Shown: positions 1 through 7,361 of the stretch, piece by piece
Layout of the letters: every line of letters begins with the position of its first letter
How positions within the stretch are numbered: the first letter of the stretch is position 1
DNA from: Deltaproteobacteria bacterium
Lineage (GTDB): Bacteria > Desulfobacterota_E > Deferrimicrobia > Deferrimicrobiales > Deferrimicrobiaceae
DNA length: 19,551 nucleotides
Assembly: GCA_023488945.1 (NCBI GenBank)
Contig: JAMDBZ010000028.1
Location: forward strand, 1-19,551
Direction of reading: 5' to 3'
Notes under the pieces: model-generated
Told to the model about the DNA's origin: nothing
Database searches by the model: none
The model's input: only the letters and a program-made list of their open reading frames with translations
Translations under genes and position numbers: made by a program

Positions 1-1045
1 CGCCATAATTCGCCAGCAATAGCGGCATTCCCATCAAAGCGGGCACTACGGACAGCGATGTAGGCTCAACGATACAGGCGCAACATCTCTGAAGCCGGGA
101 CAAAAAATCTTGGTTGGAACATATATCAACGCCTGCAGCAATCAGGTCGGAAAGAATGTCATCATTCATCAAATGCTGAGGATGTGGCTTGAAGATGAGA
201 TGCCTGCCCTGCTGTTCGAGCTGGTTTTTCGTATCGACCATGTGCTGGACAAATTCTTCCTTGGATTGGAATGCAAATCCTCCCACATATACGAGTCCTG
301 TATCGACATACATTACGTCGGATCGGTCAACTAGTGGCAGCGCTAATTTTGAACCGATCATATCTGTGGTCAAGCCAAAGTGAATCAGATCAGGATTTCC
401 CACCACAAAGACTTTTTCTCTCGCGTAACCGTACCGTTGGACTGCATTTTCTATGTCTGCAGCAGCATATATGCAACACCCGTTCGTTCTTGCATCATCA
501 GCGACCGTTTTTGAGTGCATCCCCATGGCACCCGAAACAATATCGTACCCAAATCGCGACCACTCTCCAGCCGTTGCCCCGGTTTCCCATAGAGCACGCG
601 CATAGGCTGGCCAAACATATTTCAGGGCCCGCGGCAATTGGCTTGTTGCGAACTTTAAACGATGAATAAGATTTGGCTTATAAGGTGAGTCGGAACCCAC
701 AACAGCCTGCACCCGGACGAGACCATGATACAAGTGGATGGAAGGAATATTACGATATCGGATATATCGATTGAAGGCACGATGCGAGAATGTGTGTGTC
801 GACAAAAATATAACGGCGGACGGGTTTTCGGACTCAATAATCTCCGAAAAACTCTTTCTGTTGTAATATGCTATGTCTCTAACTTCGAGGTTTCCGATCA
901 TTTCCTTTTCCGGACGACCTTTTTCAGTTCCCCAGGAACCGAGATGAATCAGGATTAATTCGATCCCTTTCGCTTTGAACGTATCGACTAATCGCAGGTA
1001 ATGATGCGCGCCTTGCGTCCAGCTATCAAATCCAATGACTTTCAT
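1..1045 (-). CDS. GT-B-type surface-glycan glycosyltransferase, partial (C-terminus beyond window edge)
   Basis: Reading the minus strand from ATG at 1045 gives 348 codons with no stop before the window edge, so the gene is cut by the edge and not broken. The start is preceded by GGAAG at 8-base spacing; an in-frame ATG at 1060 has no Shine-Dalgarno. The N-terminus (MKVIGFDSW) begins with a short beta strand, and residues 101-108 (PSIHLYHG) resemble the inner strand of capsule and CDP-glycerol-type transferases. Residues 286-291 are KPHPQH and 326-332 are VEPTSLS, followed by a hydrophobic run. This HP motif plus a later Glu/Ser-Thr motif occurs in GT-B transferases that use CMP- or CDP-activated donors, such as bacterial sialyltransferases and CDP-glycerol transferases. 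A role in transferring the nonulosonate made by this operon is inference from context. The gene is visibly richer in A+T than its neighbours and starts 22 bases after the GH57-like gene. Confidence 0.75.
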   Translation of the reverse strand, partial: MKVIGFDSWTQGAHHYLRLVDTFKAKGIELILIHLGSWGTEKGRPEKEMIGNLEVRDIAYYNRKSFSEIIESENPSAVIFLSTHTFSHRAFNRYIRYRNIPSIHLYHGLVRVQAVVGSDSPYKPNLIHRLKFATSQLPRALKYVWPAYARALWETGATAGEWSRFGYDIVSGAMGMHSKTVADDARTNGCCIYAAADIENAVQRYGYAREKVFVVGNPDLIHFGLTTDMIGSKLALPLVDRSDVMYVDTGLVYVGGFAFQSKEEFVQHMVDTKNQLEQQGRHLIFKPHPQHLMNDDILSDLIAAGVDICSNQDFLSRLQRCCACIVEPTSLSVVPALMGMPLLLANYG

Positions 1046-1067
1046 TATTGGTTCTTCCATGAGGTTA

Positions 1068-3062
1068 TCAGTTTGATTGGATCGTAATTGCACACTGGAA
1101 GCCACTGCCTCCCCGGGAATCCACCCTTCTTGTTTCGTCCACCTCTCCTGCCGAAAAGGAGAGGCGGTAAAAAAAGGTGTTACCAACCTTCCGGTATATG
1201 ACGAACCCGATGAGCGAGCTTTCCGTCTTGTCCAGGGAGACGCTCAGATAACGCGTGGCGTCTCCTATTTCAACGATGCCGTCCGTCACGCCGATCCCGT
1301 ACGCCGCCGATACAAGGAACGAGACGGCGCTGCCATGATCGACGTTCTTGTCGGAGAGCAGAAACGTTTCCTTTCCGTACCCGCCGTTATGCGTTCGATA
1401 GAATAACGTGCTCCTGTCGAAGGCCTCCGGATTGAGGGTTACGTGCCCTAATCGCAACGATCCGAGAGGGATGGTCTTCCAATCGAGCGCATACCGGATT
1501 CCTACTTGTGCCGTCTCGTTCGAAATCGTTATTGCCTTTTTAATGTCGCCGAAGGGGGTGCTTACAGAGCCACAGATGACCAGGCCATCCTTGTCGTTCT
1601 GAAGCGTCGGAGTAACGGGATCGAGGTCGGTTACCTTGGGTTTGCCGGGGGAATCCAAGGTCAGGTGTCCCGTGTAGTAATCGGCGCTCCAGTTGATGTC
1701 GTCGTAATAACCGTGGTGAAGCGTGCCGCACAAGGGTATGTCGGCTTCCCGCTTGAACCACAGGGCGTCAATCGATAGCCCCCTGCGGCAGTTCACGCGT
1801 ATCTTGACCAGATCCGTTTCGGCCGTGATGAAGCGGCCTTCGTTCCTGACTTTTGCGTTCGACGAATGCGAATTCGCCGCGGCGCGGAGTTCGTCTCCCT
1901 CACGCGGGCCGGACCGAGGTACCGGAGCAGTCGCCCTGGGGCCGAGTTGCCGTCCGAACTGCGCCAGTCGCTCCCGATAGGCCATCCACCGCTTTTCCGT
2001 GATGTGGGTGCGGAAATCGCTGCTCCACAGGTAGCACAGCTCGCGCCATTCGGCCTCGCCGGGGTCCCGGCTCGATTTCAGCGCAGCGTATATCCGCCAG
2101 CAAGCGGTATTGATCCCCAGGTCGTCCTTCCCGGTCACGGCCCACCGCGTGATGTTGTACTTGCCCTGTTTCTTCACCGGGATGGGCTGTTCCGGCGACT
2201 CGAGGCTCAGCCGGTGACCGGCACCCTGTGTGTTCATCAGGGACAAGACCTGTCCCGGAGGGATGAACCGGAAACGCCCGTCTGACAACAGGGCATTAAA
2301 AAGCCGCCCTATTCGCTCCCACTCGCTCCCATCCTGAAGAGCGGCCTCCGTGTGGTAGCGGCCGGGCCTGAAGTCGAAGATCTCCACGTCGTTGCCGTAC
2401 AAGGGCATTGCCCGGGGGACATCGGCGACATGTTTCCCGAGGTAATCCAGGTACTCCTCCAGCTCCATCTCCCCATGTGCGTAACGCTGAAACTTCTGAA
2501 AGACGATGGACTTGTTCCAGATCAGCGGGATCTCCTCGCCTTGCTGCCCGCACGCGTATTGCGGCAGGTACCGCCACTCCGGGTTCCATCCCGGGTTGTA
2601 GCGCGCCGGATTGTCCCACTCCATGACAATGGCGTGGTAGCCGGCATCCAAGTAATGTCGCACGAGACCTGAGGCATAAGCCTGCTCGTTCACAAGGGCA
2701 ATCGCCGGACGGAATCCCAGAAGCTGTTCATAGGTCCGGTTTCCGAGGCGCAGGTTGGCAGCGTTGACCTCGGCGGGCACCAAGGGCCCGATGATCTGGG
2801 CATAGCCGCTGCCGATGAACTCGCATGGGCCATCCGCGGTCAGCCGGCGCAGTTCGTCGACCCAGTCCGGATCGATGGCCGCAATCGTTTCCAGCGTATA
2901 CCCCGTTGCCTCGATGCCGAGCGGGAGGCCGAATTCGCGAGCCAGGCGCAGCAGCGGCCGATAACAGCGACGGATTACCTCGGCCCGCTGGTCTTCCTCG
3001 ATGGAGGAGTACGCCAGGTTCAGGTGAAAGACGGCGTAAAGCCGCAAGGTCGAGGCGCTCAC
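1068..3062 (-). CDS. Glycoside hydrolase family 57-like protein
   Basis: A 664-residue protein with a GTG start, 15 bases after the upstream SDR stop. The N-terminal half looks like a GH57-type (beta/alpha)7 barrel: FHLN at 12-15 takes the place of the family's HQP-like first motif, NEQAYA at 125-130 supplies the candidate nucleophile Glu126, and YGNDVEIFDF at 222-231 supplies the candidate acid/base Asp225. The last third (about 420-664) is rich in predicted beta strands, like the C-terminal domains of GH57 amylases and glucanotransferases. Known GH57 members cleave or transfer alpha-linked sugars. Whether this one trims, transfers or remodels the operon's glycan cannot be told. No signal peptide is visible, so it is probably cytoplasmic. 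A GH38-like or deacetylase-like enzyme is a less likely alternative. The Shine-Dalgarno before the GTG is weak, so the exact start is uncertain. Confidence 0.7.
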   Translation of the reverse strand: MSASTLRLYAVFHLNLAYSSIEEDQRAEVIRRCYRPLLRLAREFGLPLGIEATGYTLETIAAIDPDWVDELRRLTADGPCEFIGSGYAQIIGPLVPAEVNAANLRLGNRTYEQLLGFRPAIALVNEQAYASGLVRHYLDAGYHAIVMEWDNPARYNPGWNPEWRYLPQYACGQQGEEIPLIWNKSIVFQKFQRYAHGEMELEEYLDYLGKHVADVPRAMPLYGNDVEIFDFRPGRYHTEAALQDGSEWERIGRLFNALLSDGRFRFIPPGQVLSLMNTQGAGHRLSLESPEQPIPVKKQGKYNITRWAVTGKDDLGINTACWRIYAALKSSRDPGEAEWRELCYLWSSDFRTHITEKRWMAYRERLAQFGRQLGPRATAPVPRSGPREGDELRAAANSHSSNAKVRNEGRFITAETDLVKIRVNCRRGLSIDALWFKREADIPLCGTLHHGYYDDINWSADYYTGHLTLDSPGKPKVTDLDPVTPTLQNDKDGLVICGSVSTPFGDIKKAITISNETAQVGIRYALDWKTIPLGSLRLGHVTLNPEAFDRSTLFYRTHNGGYGKETFLLSDKNVDHGSAVSFLVSAAYGIGVTDGIVEIGDATRYLSVSLDKTESSLIGFVIYRKVGNTFFYRLSFSAGEVDETRRVDSRGGSGFQCAITIQSN

Positions 3063-3077
3063 TTCACGAGCCCGAGC

Positions 3078-3875
3078 TCAAGCTTTCGGGTTTCCCATGC
3101 TCGTCGTCCACCCGCCGTCGACGACGATCGTCTGGCCGGTGACGTACCCCGCGGCTTCGGAGGCCAGATACAGCACTGCCCCTGAGATGTCGGACGGACG
3201 GCCAAATCGCCCCATGGGGATGCGGCCCAGGCCGGAATCTTTCAGACGTTTCTCTCCCATCAGGTCCCGGGTCATCCGCGTGACGATCCTGCCGGGGGCG
3301 ACCATGTTCACGGTTACGTTGTACCTTGCCAGTTCGACGGCAAGGGATTTGAGGAACTGGGCCATTCCCCCCTTGCTGGCTGCGTACGCGGAGATGTTCC
3401 GGATCCCGTACTCGGCGGTAAGAGACGTGATGCCGATGATCCGGCCGCGCCTTCTCTCGATCATCGGACTCGCGAAATACTTACACGCCAGGAAGGTCCC
3501 GCCCAGGTTCGTCCCCACTATGTCGTTCCAATCGGCCCACGAGAAATCGCGGAAGGGCTTCCTCAACTGGATCCCGTGAGCAAGAACAAGGATGTCGATC
3601 TGCCCGTGCTCGCGTAGGAAAGTTCGCGCCAAGCTCCGGACGCTTTCCTCGTTCCCCATGTCCGCCGGGAAATACGTCATCCTCTTGTCGGCCCCGAGCC
3701 GCCTGCCCAGCTTCGGCGAGATGGTCTTCTTCGAGCGGCCCGCAACCGCAACCGTGGTGCCGGAGTCTCGGAGGGCAATCGCGATCTCCTCGCCAATCGA
3801 GCCGGTCCCCCCCGTCACGAGGGCGACCCGGCCGGAGAGATCCGCCCGGAGGTCCCGATCAATACTTCTTTTCAT
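3078..3875 (-). CDS. Short-chain dehydrogenase/reductase (SDR), classical type
   Basis: A 265-residue cytoplasmic NAD(P)-dependent oxidoreductase. The cofactor motif TGGTGSIG lies at 21-28 and the full classical tetrad is present: Asn123, Ser151, Tyr164 and Lys168 (YAASK). The C-terminal VDGG motif is typical of FabG/KduD/gluconate 5-dehydrogenase relatives. The ATG at 3875 follows a GGTGGGG-type ribosome site. It overlaps the end of the preceding SDR gene by 17 bases, so the two are probably translated together. A second SDR and an IolB/KduI-like cupin upstream suggest a keto-sugar redox and isomerisation module. The actual substrate cannot be read from the sequence. Confidence 0.88.
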   Translation of the reverse strand: MKRSIDRDLRADLSGRVALVTGGTGSIGEEIAIALRDSGTTVAVAGRSKKTISPKLGRRLGADKRMTYFPADMGNEESVRSLARTFLREHGQIDILVLAHGIQLRKPFRDFSWADWNDIVGTNLGGTFLACKYFASPMIERRRGRIIGITSLTAEYGIRNISAYAASKGGMAQFLKSLAVELARYNVTVNMVAPGRIVTRMTRDLMGEKRLKDSGLGRIPMGRFGRPSDISGAVLYLASEAAGYVTGQTIVVDGGWTTSMGNPKA

Positions 3876-4647
3876 GCTTGCCCCACCAGGCACACTTCGT
3901 CCACCCGCCATCGATGACGATCTGTTGCCCGTTGATGTGCCTGGCTTCCTCCGAGACGAGGTAGCCGACCAGAGATGCCACGTCTTCGGTCTCGCCGATC
4001 CGCGCGTTCGGGGTCCTGCCTGTCATCCCGGCCGCGACGTCGGGGCTTTGAGACAGAAACCAGGACGTCCTTGGCGTCCGGATCGGCCCGGGGGCTACCG
4101 CGTTCACCGTGATCCCGTAGCACCCCCACTCCACCGCCAACGCCCGGGTCAGCCCCTCGACGCCCGACTTGGCCGCGTTGTACGCGGCGCGGTTCGGATA
4201 GGTGGCGATGTTGTGGAAGCTGGTCAGGTTGACGATCCTCCCGTATCGATTGCGGACCATTCCCGCGCCAAATGCCCTGCAGCACAAAAAGACCCCGTCG
4301 AGGTCCGTGTCGAGGACCGCCTTCCAGTCCGCGAACGGAAGCTCCTCCGACTTGCCGGCGGCAGCCGGCGCCGCGGCGCAGGTGACCAGGATGTCCACCT
4401 TCTTCCTCTTCGCGAGGATCGCGTCCCGGACTTTCGTCACTTCATCCTCGTTCCGGACGTCGCAGACGTAATGGTCCGCCCTTCGTCCACGGGAATCCAG
4501 CTTCGCCGCGATCCTTCGCACGTTCTTTTCCGTCCGGGCAACGAGCAACACACTCGCTCCAAGGCGGAACAGTCCGCCAACGACTGCGGCCCCGATTCCG
4601 CTCCCCGCTCCCGTGACCACCGCCACTTTTCCCGAAAGGTCGACCAT
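3859..4647 (-). CDS. Short-chain dehydrogenase/reductase (SDR) with altered tetrad
   Basis: A 262-residue SDR. TGAGSGIG at 12-19 binds the nucleotide, and Ser143, Tyr156 and Lys160 (YNAAK) form the catalytic core. The position normally held by the structural Asn of the tetrad is Asp115 (DTDLDG), and the usual NNAG strand motif is replaced by TCAAAP near 89-94. The C-terminus carries a short tryptophan-rich, basic tail after the VIDGG motif (WWGKHEKKY). The start at 4647 is preferred because GGGGAG sits 7 bases upstream and the reading MVDLSGKVAVVTG is typical of the family; an in-frame ATG at 4677 would overlap the cupin gene by 16 bases. Likely a sugar or keto-sugar oxidoreductase, paired with the following SDR. 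Confidence 0.87.
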   Translation of the reverse strand: MVDLSGKVAVVTGAGSGIGAAVVGGLFRLGASVLLVARTEKNVRRIAAKLDSRGRRADHYVCDVRNEDEVTKVRDAILAKRKKVDILVTCAAAPAAAGKSEELPFADWKAVLDTDLDGVFLCCRAFGAGMVRNRYGRIVNLTSFHNIATYPNRAAYNAAKSGVEGLTRALAVEWGCYGITVNAVAPGPIRTPRTSWFLSQSPDVAAGMTGRTPNARIGETEDVASLVGYLVSEEARHINGQQIVIDGGWTKCAWWGKHEKKY

Positions 4648-4654
4648 GCGGGCG

Positions 4655-4660
4655 CTCCCC
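4655..4660 (-). promoter_or_regulatory. Ribosome binding site deciding the SDR start at 4647
   Basis: On the minus strand GGGGAG lies 7 bases before ATG 4647. The alternative ATG at 4677 has AAGGA directly abutting it, which is poor spacing. This favours the shorter protein. Confidence 0.6.
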
Positions 4661-4661
4661 G

Positions 4662-5231
4662 TCAGATTTTTTCCCATTCCTTCTTCTTCGCGAGGTAGGC
4701 CCAGACGTAGGAGACGTGAACACCGGGCTCACCGACGACCGGATGATAGCCCATCGGGATCGTACCAAAACTGCGATCCTTCACGTACCAAGCGGCATCG
4801 ACAGGCGACAGGTCGTGCCAGACGCCCCTGCCAACCTGTACCGCCGTGTTCGTGGCCCCGTCCAGCAGGTAGAAGAAGACCTCTTCGAATCCGGGCTCGG
4901 GATTGAGTTCGAACGGGTGCGGCAGGCTCGACCAGGTCCCCCGCCCGCGGTGCTTCGTAATCCCCAGCCGAAGCTGCGGCGCGGGGCCGCCGGGTTTCAA
5001 ATAGTGAAAGACATCCCGCTGCGCGTTCCCCTCGCCCACCACGATGTGGTGCGCATCCTTCCTTTCGAAGATCGTCGTTTCCCCGCCCACGCGGCAGACG
5101 ACCTTCGCGATGTCCCCGTCCTTCAAGTACACCTCGGCCCGCTCGGCCGCCGTCTCATAGACCAAGACGTCGTCCTTGCCGTCGACCGTGAGCGTCTTCA
5201 GTCGTTTCGGGTTGCACCATGGGTACGACAT
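4662..5231 (-). CDS. IolB/KduI-like cupin isomerase
   Basis: A 189-residue protein resembling the C-terminal part of the IolB/KduI family, metal-dependent isomerases acting on 5-deoxy-glucuronate or 5-keto-4-deoxyuronate. Visible hallmarks are TWSSLPHPFE at 99-108, FEEVFFYLL at 115-123 and IPMGYHPVV at 158-166, close to the family's metal-ligand and GYHP motifs. Candidate metal ligands are His105, Glu117 and His163. It is shorter than typical IolB (around 270 residues), mainly at the N-terminus, so one of the two cupin barrels may be reduced. The start is fixed by a strong GGAGGAG ribosome site inside the ATP-grasp gene, and the first 77 bases overlap that gene in another frame. Two SDR genes follow. 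Function in a uronate-like or keto-sugar isomerisation step is inference. Confidence 0.75.
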   Translation of the reverse strand: MSYPWCNPKRLKTLTVDGKDDVLVYETAAERAEVYLKDGDIAKVVCRVGGETTIFERKDAHHIVVGEGNAQRDVFHYLKPGGPAPQLRLGITKHRGRGTWSSLPHPFELNPEPGFEEVFFYLLDGATNTAVQVGRGVWHDLSPVDAAWYVKDRSFGTIPMGYHPVVGEPGVHVSYVWAYLAKKKEWEKI

Positions 5232-6447
5232 ATCTCTCCTCCAAAAGGTTTGCCAGCGTATTCCGGATCGCGTTCTCCCTCTCGTAATCGGAGCCGATCG
5301 AGAACATCCTCCCGATGCAGTCCGTCGCTCCCTCCTCGATCCGGGCCAGCACCGAGACGAACCGCTCGGGGTCCTTGTATTGGTAGTACCGGTGCCAAGC
5401 ATCCAAAGTCAGCCGCTCTCCCAGCGCGAGGGCGATCGCGCCCCCCGCGAAATCCGCTCCCCGCGCTGGGGTGCTTGCCGAGCTGTCCCATCCTCCCGAA
5501 AGTCTCGGAGTGACCTCCAGAACATACGGCCCGTTTCGGGTCAACATGATGTCCGCCTTGAAGATGTGCCCGCCCTTCTCTTTGTGCATCCCGACTGCCA
5601 GACCGGCGCGGCGGACCAGGTCGGCGACCGCCGCTTTGGTCCCGTAAGGGTGAACCGCCGGGTTGATGTGCCCGAGCTCCACACCCCAGGAGACGTTCTC
5701 GTAGATCCCCGTCTTCAGGCTCTCAAAGAAAAGAAAATCCTTTCGGAAGAGGCGGTCGACCCAGTTCAGCCAGTACATTCTCCCGTTGTGCCAGAGGGTT
5801 TCGACGGACTGCTCCGCGATCTCGTCCTCAACGGGTGAAAGCATCTCCTCGACAACCGCAAGTCCCGTGGTCCCCGCGGAAACAGCTTTTTCGAGAGCCG
5901 CCTCCGTTAGATCCCCCGGTTCTCGGACGGCTGTGAAGCCGCGGCTTCCCGAGTTGTCGGTCGCCTTGACCACCCCCCGGCCGCCGATCTCCCGAAGGAA
6001 CTCTCTGGCCTCGCTCACAGTGCGCACGCTCCGAAACCTGGGCTGCGGGATCCCCGCTCTCGAAAGCACATCCCGCGTCAAGTTCTTGTATCGGCACCGC
6101 CGCGAGACCCCGGGGCTGATTGCTGGGAGCTCCAGCGCTTTCCCAACGAAGGCAACGGACTCGTGGCAATCCGCGGCCGGGGCGAGGACCGCCTCGATCC
6201 GGTACTTCTTCCCGAGGCGGGGAGCGACCTTCAGGTTCCCCTTGATGTCGAAGGTGTCCAGCGGGACGACCTCGTCCGCGTGGGCGGCGCAGACGCAGCC
6301 TGGGTTCCGGTCCGTCACCAGGAGCTTGTAACCCCGCTCGAGCACCTTCCGCGCAGCGATCTCTTGCATCGGACCGCCGGCGAAGATCCAGATCGCCCTC
6401 TCCTTCCTCAAGCCTGCTGCCTTTCCCCTCTGCGTCTCGACACTCAC
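5155..6447 (-). CDS. ATP-grasp ligase (carbamoyl-phosphate-synthase-like fold)
   Basis: A 430-residue cytoplasmic ligase starting at GTG 6447, coupled to the methyltransferase by a GTGA overlap. The N-terminal Rossmann-like domain includes IFAGGPMQ near 21-28. The ATP-grasp core shows VVKATDNSGSRG at 159-170, VVEEM at 198-202, and metal/ATP ligands Asp299 and Glu311 (EVTPRLSGG). Such enzymes activate a carboxylate with ATP and join it to an amine or other nucleophile. In this cluster it could attach an amino acid or acyl group to an amino-sugar nitrogen, which would be notable because the usual PseH N-acetyltransferase is missing; this is inference. The last 25 or so residues are basic and are encoded in the overlap with the cupin gene, so the C-terminal tail may be non-essential. 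A frameshift near the end cannot be excluded. Confidence 0.85.
   Translation of the reverse strand: MSVETQRGKAAGLRKERAIWIFAGGPMQEIAARKVLERGYKLLVTDRNPGCVCAAHADEVVPLDTFDIKGNLKVAPRLGKKYRIEAVLAPAADCHESVAFVGKALELPAISPGVSRRCRYKNLTRDVLSRAGIPQPRFRSVRTVSEAREFLREIGGRGVVKATDNSGSRGFTAVREPGDLTEAALEKAVSAGTTGLAVVEEMLSPVEDEIAEQSVETLWHNGRMYWLNWVDRLFRKDFLFFESLKTGIYENVSWGVELGHINPAVHPYGTKAAVADLVRRAGLAVGMHKEKGGHIFKADIMLTRNGPYVLEVTPRLSGGWDSSASTPARGADFAGGAIALALGERLTLDAWHRYYQYKDPERFVSVLARIEEGATDCIGRMFSIGSDYERENAIRNTLANLLEERYVVPMVQPETTEDAHGRRQGRRLGL
5236..5242 (-). promoter_or_regulatory. Strong internal ribosome binding site for the cupin gene
   Basis: On the minus strand GGAGGAG lies 4-6 bases before ATG 5231. It is embedded in the 3' coding part of the ATP-grasp gene, and it decides the cupin start and makes the 77-base gene overlap believable. 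Confidence 0.75.
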
Positions 6448-7361
6448 CCTCTTCTCACGGCAAATACCACCGCCTCCCGTCCGATCCCGTTCCCCGCGAA
6501 GGCACGGTATAATGCGCGCCGCACTTCATTTTGGCCCGCCCGCGCCAGGTTGAGCTCCAGGGCCTTCCTCTTCCCGTGGCACTGCCTCCCCAACGCGTCG
6601 TTGCCCACGTAGTTATCTCCCATCAGGAGAAACAGGTCGATGGGAAACGTCGCCTCCCGCAGGACCGTCTCGAACCCGCAGGCATCAAGAAGGCGGGAGA
6701 TGGAGTCGAAGTCGAAGTAGTTGACGTGGTGCGGTGGCGCGACCCACCAGGGGGCAAAGCCGCAGGCGCTCCGCAAAGCGCGCTGGAATGTGCTGTAGTC
6801 GTTGGGGACCACGACGCAGATCATCCCGCCGGGGGAGAGGAGTGTTTTCGCCAGCCTGAGCATCCCCGCGGCGTCCGGAATATGCTCAAGAACCTCGCTC
6901 ATGTGGATCGCGTCAAAATGGCCGAGCTTTCCGACGCACTCCTCCGTCAGGAACTCCTCAAATACCTCCAGCCCAAGGCCCCTGGCGTGCGCGGCAGCCT
7001 GCGCTGAGGGCTCGATTCCCAGCGTCGCCCACCCTCGGTTCTTCCCGCAGAGCATGAAGAAGCCCGGCCCGGAGCCGATGTCCAGGATGCGCCTGCGGCG
7101 CGGCGGGAGCCGATCCTCGAAGGTATCGTACCTGTCGCCGTACGCCAGGTTCCACCACTCGAGATCTTCTCGGTGACGCTCCAAGTAGAGCGGCTTTTCT
7201 TTCGTGTAATATTCCTGCCGGTATACCCCCTCAAGCTCCTCTGTGGTGGGCAGCGGCACGACGTGTCGGAACCCGCACCTCCCGCACGCGATCACGTCGA
7301 ACCCCTTAGTCGAGTCGAGGACCGGGCCTTCATGTCCCTCCCACCGGCGGGAGACACTCAT
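6444..7361 (-). CDS. Class I SAM-dependent methyltransferase
   Basis: A 305-residue methyltransferase. The SAM-binding motif DIGSGPG is at 94-100, the second-strand acidic residue is Glu117 (GIEPS), and a HMSEVLEHI post-II motif follows, as in sugar and ubiquinone-type methyltransferases. Before the core lies a single CxxC (Cys26, Cys29). Relatives found in sugar clusters often carry an extra upstream Cys pair forming a zinc ribbon, and here that first pair is missing. ATG 7361 overlaps the pseG stop as ATGA, and its own stop overlaps the ATP-grasp GTG. It probably O-, N- or C-methylates the sugar made by the surrounding genes, but the position and acceptor are unknown. Confidence 0.85.
   Translation of the reverse strand: MSVSRRWEGHEGPVLDSTKGFDVIACGRCGFRHVVPLPTTEELEGVYRQEYYTKEKPLYLERHREDLEWWNLAYGDRYDTFEDRLPPRRRRILDIGSGPGFFMLCGKNRGWATLGIEPSAQAAAHARGLGLEVFEEFLTEECVGKLGHFDAIHMSEVLEHIPDAAGMLRLAKTLLSPGGMICVVVPNDYSTFQRALRSACGFAPWWVAPPHHVNYFDFDSISRLLDACGFETVLREATFPIDLFLLMGDNYVGNDALGRQCHGKRKALELNLARAGQNEVRRALYRAFAGNGIGREAVVFAVRRG

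Noticed and set aside
110..958. Several short plus-strand frames and a 60-codon minus frame at the left edge
   Set aside because: They are shadows of the minus-strand transferase, which reads without a stop from 1045 to the edge and has sensible protein composition. I also considered the region a decayed pseudogene and dropped the idea because the frame is intact.
1142..1164. Perfect 7-base inverted repeat (CCTCTCC / GGAGAGG) with a 9-base loop near the end of the GH57-like gene
   Set aside because: It lies inside coding sequence and the T-rich run is before the hairpin in the direction of transcription, so it does not look like an intrinsic terminator.
3592..4698. Plus-strand open frame of 368 codons across the two SDR genes
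   Set aside because: It lies opposite two SDRs with intact cofactor and catalytic motifs. Its own product is Arg/Pro-rich with no recognisable domain.
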